From JBLHGN01 sp047616325 (lineage in GTDB: Bacteria > Pseudomonadota > Gammaproteobacteria > Pseudomonadales > Cellvibrionaceae): a stretch of DNA of 11,578 nucleotides. The DNA is taken from positions 1-11,578 of the forward strand of contig JBLHGN010000103.1 of assembly GCA_047616325.1 (NCBI GenBank). The letters run 5' to 3'. This document shows positions 1 through 6,450 of the stretch, piece by piece. Positions within the stretch are counted from its first letter, which is position 1. Each line of letters begins with the position of its first letter. The notes under the pieces were generated by a model. The model ran no database searches, was not told the DNA's origin, and saw only the letters and a list, made by a program, of their open reading frames with translations. The translations under genes were made by a program, and so were the position numbers.

Positions 1-314
1 TCTTTTAGTGCGGGTATATCGTCTGCATTGTTATTAAGTAGATCTACAAGCTCGGCCACTTTATGGCCTTGCACCAATATTTCAGTTTTAGTGATTGCGA
101 TTATGAGTGTTTCTTCGGCCACTTTTTTTGCAGTGGAGGTGGGAAGTTTTAAATCCTTATTGCTTGGCAGCTGGTGGGAACTGGATGAATTCACCAACAA
201 AAAGAACACCAAAATGGTAAAAATATCCATTAAAGAAACTAGGTTTAATGGCGATTGTTTACGTAATTTGTGATGCCGTTCCATGCGTCGAGCACGGCGA
301 GAAACTTCCAACAT
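1..314 (-). CDS. Second ExbD/TolR-family protein (partial, C-terminus beyond window)
   Basis: Reading the minus strand from the ATG at 312-314 gives an open frame of 104 codons to the window edge. It begins with a very basic cytoplasmic stretch (SRRARRMERHHKLRKQ), then one membrane helix (about 23-42, LNLVSLMDIFTILVFFLLV), then a periplasmic part (LPTSTAKK... ETLIIAITKTEILVQG) as in ExbD/TolR. The family's ion-relay Asp is present at residue 30 (codon GAT, 225-227). This is a different protein from the ExbD encoded upstream, with little identity beyond the family pattern. Its start overlaps the preceding stop (TAATG). Family members are about 130 to 190 residues, so a modest C-terminal part is missing. 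Confidence 0.88.
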   Translation of the reverse strand, partial: MLEVSRRARRMERHHKLRKQSPLNLVSLMDIFTILVFFLLVNSSSSHQLPSNKDLKLPTSTAKKVAEETLIIAITKTEILVQGHKVAELVDLLNNNADDIPALK

Positions 315-883
315 TAGTGGCTCACTCCTACTTCAGTATCGGGCAATGAAGCCGAGGAATTTGGCTCTATTTCTGGTGCGTCGCCAATGGAAACTTGGGG
401 AAATAATTCAACCGTTTCTAAGGTGGCGGCCTGCACTATATCCGCACTTCTCACATGGTCCATCACTTCTATCATGGTCTTGTAGTCCACAGATCGATCC
501 AATAACAAGGCAATGCCTTGCTCTTGTGGGAAACGCGATTTGATTTCAATGAGAATATCGGCGAGTGGCTTCCATATAAATCGCTGGGCGTCTGCTATTG
601 GCAAGCCATTTTCAAGACGAGAAATCACTTTTATTACCCCCAGTATCCCATCTTGTACTATCAGGGCGTCTGGCTTTACAACTATTTGCAGCTGCAGTTT
701 AATTTCTTGACGTTCGGCCTTACTTGCATTTAGCGCAGGTAGATTTAGTTCTAGCACGGTCATACGCGTGAACACCGCCGTTATTAGCAGAAAGGGCACA
801 AGTATTACCATTAAATTCATGAAGGCCGTAATATTTAGCTCTACGGTATCTTCCATGCGTTTTCTTTTTCGGGCGAGTTTCAT
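314..883 (-). CDS. ExbD/TolR-family protein with Asn in place of the membrane Asp
   Basis: This 189-residue protein has the ExbD/TolR plan: a short basic cytoplasmic N-terminus (KLARKRKRM), one membrane helix (about 16-38) and a periplasmic domain ending in the usual block DYKTMIEVMDHVRSADI followed by a Ser/Asp/Glu-rich tail. In ExbD and TolR the helix carries an essential Asp (Asp25 of E. coli ExbD, in a FIDVML-type motif). Here the matching motif is FMNLMV with Asn23, codon AAT at 815-817. By itself it may therefore not relay protons and could be a structural partner. It follows the exbB-like gene by 10 bases, and its TAA overlaps the next gene's ATG by one base (TAATG), a sign of coupled translation. 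Confidence 0.9.
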   Translation of the reverse strand: MKLARKRKRMEDTVELNITAFMNLMVILVPFLLITAVFTRMTVLELNLPALNASKAERQEIKLQLQIVVKPDALIVQDGILGVIKVISRLENGLPIADAQRFIWKPLADILIEIKSRFPQEQGIALLLDRSVDYKTMIEVMDHVRSADIVQAATLETVELFPQVSIGDAPEIEPNSSASLPDTEVGVSH

Positions 884-893
884 AGTGACTCGA

Positions 894-1511
894 TTATTCG
901 TCGCTGATTAAATTGAGGCATTTAACGGCCGCCATCTCAAGGTTATCTACCAACTTAGTAGTTCTGGCAGCTAGGTAGGAATGAATTAAAATTAGCGGAA
1001 TGGCGGCGGTTAATCCGAAAGCTGTGGTATTCATCGCCACAGAAATACTAGCTGAAAGTAAATCCGCCTTTTCGGCAGGGTCGGCCGAGGCCACAGCAGT
1101 AAACGCTTGAATAAGACCGATAATCGTTCCCAACAGCCCTAACAAGGTAGCGATATTGGCGAGGGTTGCTAGGTAGTGTGTGCGCTCTTCCAGTTCGGGT
1201 GTCACCTCCATAATCCCCTCTTCCATGGCGGCATCTATAAGATCACGCTTGGCCTTGGATTTATGCCGCGCAAAGCCGTATTGCAGTACCGTGGCGAGCG
1301 GTGTTTTTACTTTTTGTACAAGCTCGTAGGCTCTATCATAGTCGCTCGCCTTTAGTATTGGCATTAGGTTTTTCCACACGCGGTTGGTTTTACCCTGCGT
1401 ATTCACTATATAAATAAAGCGCTCTAGGGCTATAGCTAAGCCCAGGGCCATTACAACCAGAATGGCATACATAAAGGGGCCACCCGATTGAAAAAATTGA
1501 ATTAAGTCCAT
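894..1511 (-). CDS. ExbB/TolQ/MotA-family proton channel subunit
   Basis: This is the inner-membrane channel subunit of an ion-driven motor, which uses proton flow with ExbD/TolR-type partners to do mechanical work across the envelope. The 205 residues have the family's three membrane helices: about 12-32 (ending in LERFIYI, with the usual Glu), about 113-138 (containing LLGLLGTIIGLIQAF) and about 154-182 (ISVAMNTTAFGLTAAIPLIL). The Gly-rich second helix and the NTTAFGL segment of the third carry the conserved Thr residues of the channel. The start is supported by a GAGG ribosome site. It is followed after 10 bases by the first ExbD-like gene. There is no TonB or siderophore receptor gene nearby, so naming it exbB or tolQ would go too far. 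The family assignment itself is secure. Confidence 0.92.
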   Translation of the reverse strand: MDLIQFFQSGGPFMYAILVVMALGLAIALERFIYIVNTQGKTNRVWKNLMPILKASDYDRAYELVQKVKTPLATVLQYGFARHKSKAKRDLIDAAMEEGIMEVTPELEERTHYLATLANIATLLGLLGTIIGLIQAFTAVASADPAEKADLLSASISVAMNTTAFGLTAAIPLILIHSYLAARTTKLVDNLEMAAVKCLNLISDE

Positions 1512-1519
1512 AACTATAA

Positions 1520-1523
1520 CCTC
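1520..1523 (-). promoter_or_regulatory. Shine-Dalgarno of the exbB-like gene
   Basis: The minus strand reads GAGG here, 8 bases before the ATG at 1509-1511. It supports this start. Confidence 0.55.
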
Positions 1524-1535
1524 GTTGTAACGTTG

Positions 1536-1600
1536 TGTTTTAAGTTTTCATTTTAAGCTTCTATTTTTAAGCTCTATTTTTTTAGCATAAGCTTTAAGTT
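1536..1600. repeat. Degenerate AT-rich tandem repeat, period about 13 to 14 bases
   Basis: The plus strand shows TTTTAAG at 1538, 1551 and 1565, a degraded TTTTTAG near 1579 and CTTTAAG at 1592. The spacings are 13, 14, about 14 and about 13. It fills most of the gap upstream of the exbB-like gene and overlaps the last codons of the hypothetical gene. It could be a protein binding array or an AT-rich slippage-derived spacer. Confidence 0.5.
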
Positions 1601-1920
1601 TTTCTATTGGTAATATCGGAAGGAGAAACATCTTCACTGGAAAATATCGGCGTGGCATTTAAGTCTGACGCCTCATAGTCTTCCACTGGCTTATCGTCGG
1701 GTTCTTTGACATTTTCCCGGGTGCGCTCGGTCACTTCTACCTTATTGCTATGTTGGTCGCTAGAGAAAGGCGAGCCTTTATTTTCAGTGCCATTATAAAA
1801 CGTATCAATTTGATCTAATATTACTCGTCTCTTTTCTCGATAATATACGAGGTTAATTACACGATTGTAATGATCGTTCGACAGCTGCTGCAACATTGAA
1901 GAAAAACTTGTATTTTGCAT
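1594..1920 (-). CDS. Hypothetical 108-residue acidic protein
   Basis: I do not recognise this protein. It has no signal peptide or membrane segment, so it is probably cytoplasmic. Residues about 8-45 look helical and end in an aromatic/basic stretch (VYYREKRRVILDQID). The rest (about 45-108) is rich in Asp, Glu, Ser, Thr and Asn and is likely disordered. The ATG has a GGGGA-like Shine-Dalgarno 5 to 6 bases upstream. It lies 31 bases after ppkA and 82 bases before the exbB-like gene, on the same strand, and is probably cotranscribed. The Ser/Thr-rich acidic tail makes it a conceivable kinase substrate, but that is speculation. The coding call rests on the clean reading frame, the start site and the position between two real genes. 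Confidence 0.7.
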   Translation of the reverse strand: MQNTSFSSMLQQLSNDHYNRVINLVYYREKRRVILDQIDTFYNGTENKGSPFSSDQHSNKVEVTERTRENVKEPDDKPVEDYEASDLNATPIFSSEDVSPSDITNRKT

Positions 1921-1951
1921 GAAATCCCCACGAGTCTATAATTCTTATACT

Positions 1952-4870
1952 CTAATATGTAGCGATCTCTCGCACCACCCTAAAGCCGGTTAAACTGTCG
2001 GCTTGTCCATCATGTGTACTCGATAGCGTTACCGAACACTCCTCCATACTTGTTTCAAATGATCCGCCAATACTGACATATCCACTGCCGTTGGCGACTA
2101 ACTCACTGGCATTACCCACATGATTCACCAAGCCCCAGGTATTTTGCTTGCCTACAGAGGCGCGGATAAGTAAGCCCCCTTTTTGAATTCCGCGGGAGTT
2201 TAAACGACAGTTTCGATTTGAGTCCAGCTTGGATCCTTCTGCGCGAGCAGCGTAAGTCCACTCCGCTTTAGTTGGCAAGCGATATTTATACTCACTTTTT
2301 TCACTTAACCACTGCAAATAGTTATTTATTAGTGTAAAGGGAATATTGGTAATCGGTAATTTTTCGTTTAAGCCTGTAATGACTTCGCATTGCTTGTTTA
2401 CAGCACAATATTTATTTATATCTTCGACCGTAATTTCATACTTACCTATGGCAAACTCACTCACGCTGCCCTTTTTAGGAATAACTACCATTGATGGCCC
2501 CCGCCCTAGATCTTCACTTTTATCTTTCAGACGATCCCGGCACTCGGCACGTTCACCCCTTGCCCCCAAACCGGCCAGAGCAATATCGCAGGGGTCTTTA
2601 GGTTGAATTTTTATATAAGCAATAGTCTTATTTCTGGGAAATAATCGAAGCGCCCTTTTTTTGTGTTCTTCAGCTCGCTCGGGAAAAGATCTTCCTATTT
2701 TACTGATGCATGCCGCCAGCTTCGTGACAATATTGCCTTCGCTTTTTTTGTAACGATTGATGTCCAATGAGCGCAATTTGGTAATGGCAATACCCAAATC
2801 ACCCATATTCATAGTACTGCGACATTGCAGCTGCTTATTAACCGTGGCTTCAGCCACGATAAATTCATCGCTGATCTTCTTTTTCTCTACAGCCCTTGTG
2901 CTGGCCTGTTGTTTTCGAGCAAGTGCTAGTTCCTGTTGTTTTTTCTCATCCTCTTTACGTTTTTCATAGGCGGCTTTGGCAAGCGTAAGTTCTTCTTGGA
3001 TAAGATTTAGTGCATCGTTATCTCGGGTATAGCGGCTGACATTCTGAAACAGCGACAATGCGCGAGGAAAGTCATCCGAACCAACAAGCGCGCGTATTTT
3101 ATCTATATAAGTCGTATACACAAGAGACTCTTGGTTTATCAACCAGCTATCCTGGTCGCCCAAAAGTTTGCGAAATTCTTGCACAACCGACCATACTCGT
3201 GTCTCCCAAGCATCGTCAAACTGCTGATTGGCAATTAGGAGCCCCAATGTCGCTTGGTTTTGTTCAATACGGAGCTTCAGCTCGATTTCACTGCGCACAT
3301 CATCTTCAGAAAAGGATTGCTCCGTAGGTTTAAAATAGTTTTGATAAGCTAATGCTCCAATTAAGCCTATCACCAAAAGTGAAATACTCACTACCAACAC
3401 TTTTGAACGTTTTTTATGTGTGAGCTGTTTCCAAAACTCTTCTACCGATTCAATTCTATCTGCACGCTCAAACGCCAGAGCTTTTTCTATAACTTTCCAC
3501 TGATTTTTTGTGATTGAATTAATACGCTTTGGTTTAAATTTCAAGCGCATGGCTTCGTTTGCATGCACGCGATTAAAGGGGTGATAGCCAGCGAACATTT
3601 CATAGGCAATACACCCCAAGGCATAAACATCGTCGCGCACATCTGGCGCGTGCCCTTCTAACATTTCCAAACTGGCATAAGCAGGTGTTAAGGCACCCAA
3701 ATTGCCTGCATCGAACACGGTTTTATCATCGACACTGTCTTCGAATTTTTCAGCTTTTGCCACCGCTCGCGCAATACCAAAATCAAAAACCTTAGCCAAG
3801 CCTTTGTTGGTAACAAATATATTGCCCGGTTTAAAATCCGAATGAATTATTTTCTCTGCATGTGCGTGAACAAGGGCAGCCGAAATACCTTGCAAGATAC
3901 TCCAGGCATCGTCTTCAGGTAGGCCAGTAGATTTATACTGACTAATAAGTTTGTCGAGTGGCTTGCCGTCTAGAAACTCCATGGTCATAAATACGGTGTC
4001 GCCATCACGATCAAAGTCGTGTACGTTCACAATATTTGGGTGGGCAATGCGCTGTGTTTTTCGCGATTCTCGCTGTAAGGCAATAAATGCTTCAGGATGT
4101 GTTTTAAACTCATCGCTCAGAACTTTGATGGCAACGTAGGGGTCTTTGTCCTGAGCTTCTACCTTTAGTAGATCTTTAGCTTTATACACCATCCCCATGC
4201 CACCAGAGCCAAGAATTTTCTCAAACACAAATCGGTTTTTGAGTATATCCTGGGTTCCGGCCTCGTTTTGATCAGCATCCTGCGTGCTACCCCTTGCGTT
4301 TTCAAGTGGCAATAGCGGGCCTTTATTTTGAATTATCTCGGTCTGCGAGATTACGTGTGTTTCGTTAACATCGCGGCTTGCAGGCTTAAACAGCGTTGCA
4401 GAGGAAGACGGAGATTCAGGTTTGACTCTCACTGCAAAACGTGTTTTATCCGCTTCATCTATTAGCGAATTTTGTTTTTTCTGGAGCTGTGCTCTATCGT
4501 CATCTAATTGTTTAGCTTGAATTTGCGTTTTGTCATTTCGCTGCGGCGAACTATGGCTTTGGATACGTGTTTTATTATCCATTTGAAGGGATGAGATATC
4601 GAATTCATTGTTCGCCTCTTCGCCACCATTCTGTGCATCTGTCTCAAGTTTCGCCCGTTTACGAGCGATTTTATTTTTCTTGGCCGATATAATGGCGAGA
4701 CGTTTTTCTAACTCTCTCGCTTTTTTTTGTGCGGCGACTCGCCGCTGATCCTTTTCTAGTGTGTTTGGCTTATCTTTTTCTAAATCGTCACTTTTACTAC
4801 CGGCATTATTTGCAGAAATCGCACCACGAGGTGCAATACACGTCTTATCGTTTTCATCAAAAGTTGTCAT
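1952..4870 (-). CDS. ppkA: PpkA-like transmembrane Ser/Thr kinase with C-terminal FGE/SUMF1-like domain
   Basis: This 972-residue kinase is the T6SS threonine phosphorylation switch. Domains in order: a charged, probably disordered tail (1 to about 210) with a Lys/Arg-rich helix (about 40-77) and repeated DKTxI/F motifs; a Hanks-type kinase (about 214-485); one membrane helix (about 491-509); a helical, TPR-like and coiled-coil region (about 520-670); and an FGE-sulfatase-like domain (about 794-972). Kinase residues are the loop LGSGGMGMV (220-228), Lys249, Glu268, HSDFKPGN (343-350; Asp345, Asn350), Asp363 of DFG and Glu402. HSD replaces HRD, making it a non-RD kinase. FGE-fold landmarks are FAIGKYEI, RLPTKAEW (864-871), GNASEL (919-924), GGSF (936-939 region) and GFRVVR. 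The paired catalytic Cys of true FGEs are not evident, so the domain is likely a periplasmic sensor. P. aeruginosa PpkA ends in a vWA domain instead. Confidence 0.92.
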   Translation of the reverse strand: MTTFDENDKTCIAPRGAISANNAGSKSDDLEKDKPNTLEKDQRRVAAQKKARELEKRLAIISAKKNKIARKRAKLETDAQNGGEEANNEFDISSLQMDNKTRIQSHSSPQRNDKTQIQAKQLDDDRAQLQKKQNSLIDEADKTRFAVRVKPESPSSSATLFKPASRDVNETHVISQTEIIQNKGPLLPLENARGSTQDADQNEAGTQDILKNRFVFEKILGSGGMGMVYKAKDLLKVEAQDKDPYVAIKVLSDEFKTHPEAFIALQRESRKTQRIAHPNIVNVHDFDRDGDTVFMTMEFLDGKPLDKLISQYKSTGLPEDDAWSILQGISAALVHAHAEKIIHSDFKPGNIFVTNKGLAKVFDFGIARAVAKAEKFEDSVDDKTVFDAGNLGALTPAYASLEMLEGHAPDVRDDVYALGCIAYEMFAGYHPFNRVHANEAMRLKFKPKRINSITKNQWKVIEKALAFERADRIESVEEFWKQLTHKKRSKVLVVSISLLVIGLIGALAYQNYFKPTEQSFSEDDVRSEIELKLRIEQNQATLGLLIANQQFDDAWETRVWSVVQEFRKLLGDQDSWLINQESLVYTTYIDKIRALVGSDDFPRALSLFQNVSRYTRDNDALNLIQEELTLAKAAYEKRKEDEKKQQELALARKQQASTRAVEKKKISDEFIVAEATVNKQLQCRSTMNMGDLGIAITKLRSLDINRYKKSEGNIVTKLAACISKIGRSFPERAEEHKKRALRLFPRNKTIAYIKIQPKDPCDIALAGLGARGERAECRDRLKDKSEDLGRGPSMVVIPKKGSVSEFAIGKYEITVEDINKYCAVNKQCEVITGLNEKLPITNIPFTLINNYLQWLSEKSEYKYRLPTKAEWTYAARAEGSKLDSNRNCRLNSRGIQKGGLLIRASVGKQNTWGLVNHVGNASELVANGSGYVSIGGSFETSMEECSVTLSSTHDGQADSLTGFRVVREIATY

Positions 4871-4889
4871 AATTTTGTGTCTTTAATCC

Positions 4890-5645
4890 TTAGCACAGTT
4901 TTCCCGGTTCACCCTTTACCACAACAATAGATACATTGTCTTGTGCGCCATTCTCCAACGCCTCTGTCATCAACCCCAAGACACACTCTTCTGGATCGCG
5001 AGACTGTAATTTTGATTCTAAAACATCCGCTGCCACCGAATTATATAATCCGTCACTGCACAGCAAAAATGTATCACCAACTTGGGCACTGAACACGTTT
5101 ATATCGACAAACACTTCTGGCTCAACGCCAACCGCTCTAGTAATAACATTTCGATGCGGGTGATGTTCAGCTTCAGCCTCAGAAATTAGTCCCATTTTCA
5201 CCATTTCAGCGACTTGACTATGGTCGCGAGTCAGCAAACTTAATTTATTGTTTCGAAATCGATAGAGGCGAGAATCACCCACCCACAGAGCAACACCCAC
5301 ATGCCCAACAATCAGCAAACAAACAACGGTACTGCCCATGGTTTTATTTTCGTAAACCCGCCGAGCGTATTCAACTAGCTCACGATTCGTTTCAATAATT
5401 GCATTTTCAACAGCGTCTACATAATCGCTGAGGTGTTGAAAGCCGCCTAGGTTTTGCAGGCTATCAACGATTTTTTGGCTGGCCACATCGCCGACTTCGT
5501 GCCCGCCCATACCATCGGCAACCCCCCAAAGACAAGTTTCGGGAACACAAACCAAGGCATCTTCATTCGCTGCTCTCACACATCCAACATCGGTAAGGTG
5601 GTAGCTCTTCCACGCTATTGGTCGTCGATACGTTGTATCTGTCAT
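4890..5645 (-). CDS. pppA: PppA, PP2C-type Ser/Thr protein phosphatase of the T6SS
   Basis: This is a metal-dependent PP2C-family phosphatase that removes phosphate from threonines placed by the neighbouring kinase, switching T6SS assembly off. The 251 residues carry the PP2C motifs in order: DVGCVRAANEDAL (19-31, metal-site Asp29), GVADGMGGH (41-49, Asp44), GSTVV, WVGDSRLYRF, DHSQV, CSDGLYNSV (196-204, Asp198) and AQDNVSIVVV (234-243, Asp236). All metal-binding Asp residues look present, so it should be active. No membrane segment is seen, so it is cytoplasmic. Its ATG overlaps the TGA of a tiny upstream ORF, and its own ribosome binding site is poor. Only 19 bases separate it from the kinase gene. 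PppA/Stp1 is the T6SS name for this context. Confidence 0.93.
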   Translation of the reverse strand: MTDTTYRRPIAWKSYHLTDVGCVRAANEDALVCVPETCLWGVADGMGGHEVGDVASQKIVDSLQNLGGFQHLSDYVDAVENAIIETNRELVEYARRVYENKTMGSTVVCLLIVGHVGVALWVGDSRLYRFRNNKLSLLTRDHSQVAEMVKMGLISEAEAEHHPHRNVITRAVGVEPEVFVDINVFSAQVGDTFLLCSDGLYNSVAADVLESKLQSRDPEECVLGLMTEALENGAQDNVSIVVVKGEPGKLC

Positions 5646-5716
5646 AGTGCACGTCTCGAATGCAAGAATTCGAATGAATTGGGTGTCTGCACCATAATGT
5701 TTTGAATATTTGCCAT
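5642..5716 (-). CDS. Possible 24-codon leader ORF coupled to pppA
   Basis: In the 79-base gap between tagF and pppA lies a 24-codon ORF (MANIQNIMVQ...SRRAL). It has its own AGG (TTAGGT) about 7 to 8 bases upstream, and its TGA overlaps the pppA ATG as ATGA. pppA itself has no clear Shine-Dalgarno, so the small ORF could serve to deliver ribosomes to pppA. The peptide has no recognised family. An ORF this short can occur by chance, so this is a weak call. Confidence 0.25.
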   Translation of the reverse strand: MANIQNIMVQTPNSFEFLHSRRAL

Positions 5717-5724
5717 GTAAAAAC

Positions 5725-6450
5725 CTAACGTGCCTTCAATGTAAAAGGTTCCTGCCAATTTCGTTGCGCCCACTGCCCGTCCATCATGGCAGCAATGCCT
5801 CCCAATTGAGGCAAACCCTTCGAAACAAACATACACGGCTCGATCAACTCCGAACCTTTGGTGCTCCATACACTGTAACTTTTTAACGATTGCACCAAAC
5901 ACGCATCGAGCATATAGGGAAGTATTGTTTGTGGTGCTTGTTCCACACTGGCATTCTTTATCACTAGATTATTAAGGTGCTCCAACGGCGCATTTTTGAT
6001 ATAGACACTCTTTACCATTGGGTTGATGTCGTTTAGCTCTTCGACGAGACCTTCTAGCTGCAGTTGACCATACAGCGCCTTGAGTGCCGCGTCTTCCATG
6101 GCTTGATACCAGCCTTGCCTGGAACAAACAAAATCAACAGGGTTGGCCTGCTGAGGAAGACAGGCGACAACGGTAAACGGAAAATAGCGTCCAACTCTAT
6201 CAACGCTGGGTAATATAATGCCTGCCCAGCTGTTCCCATCTATAACGCCTTCAGAAAATGCAAAGCGCCATACCGGGCTTGTAAGATATATTTCCAACCA
6301 CGCATCACCCAATTGCTCTCGCGAACTTCCCACATAGCCTTGAAGCCATTCATCCCAAATATTAACAAAGGTTGGCGATAAATCTCTATAGATAAAATCG
6401 CCATGGGCGGGAAGTTTTCCAAACAAACCTGTAGCATTTTTGTTCAACAT
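5725..6450 (-). CDS. tagF: TagF (ImpM family), T6SS post-translational repressor
   Basis: TagF is a cytoplasmic T6SS accessory protein. In P. aeruginosa it restrains secretion at the post-translational level through the Fha branch, and in Agrobacterium it is fused to PppA. The 241 residues start with the family hallmark GLFGKLPAHGDFI (8-20), followed by an aromatic-rich stretch ending in SPVWRFAF (58-65) and DRVGRYFPFTV (84-94). The C-terminal half is less conserved. No membrane segment or signal peptide is seen. The ATG directly follows the tssM stop codon (TAAATG). The position next to pppA matches its expected role as a partner of the phosphorylation control genes. Confidence 0.93.
   Translation of the reverse strand: MLNKNATGLFGKLPAHGDFIYRDLSPTFVNIWDEWLQGYVGSSREQLGDAWLEIYLTSPVWRFAFSEGVIDGNSWAGIILPSVDRVGRYFPFTVVACLPQQANPVDFVCSRQGWYQAMEDAALKALYGQLQLEGLVEELNDINPMVKSVYIKNAPLEHLNNLVIKNASVEQAPQTILPYMLDACLVQSLKSYSVWSTKGSELIEPCMFVSKGLPQLGGIAAMMDGQWAQRNWQEPFTLKAR

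Noticed and set aside
283..733. Plus-strand ORFs over the exbD-like genes
   Set aside because: They are antisense to clear ExbD-family coding, have no recognisable domains and include overlapping alternatives in different frames.
894..1511. Naming this the Tol-Pal tolQ or TonB-linked exbB
   Set aside because: There is no tolA, tolB, pal, tonB or receptor gene in view, and two different ExbD partners follow, so only the family is supported.
5717..5902. Upstream extension of the 24-codon frame (ORF 5642-5902, minus strand)
   Set aside because: It runs inside the tagF coding region in another frame and resembles no family. Only the part after the tagF stop was kept, as a weak leader ORF.
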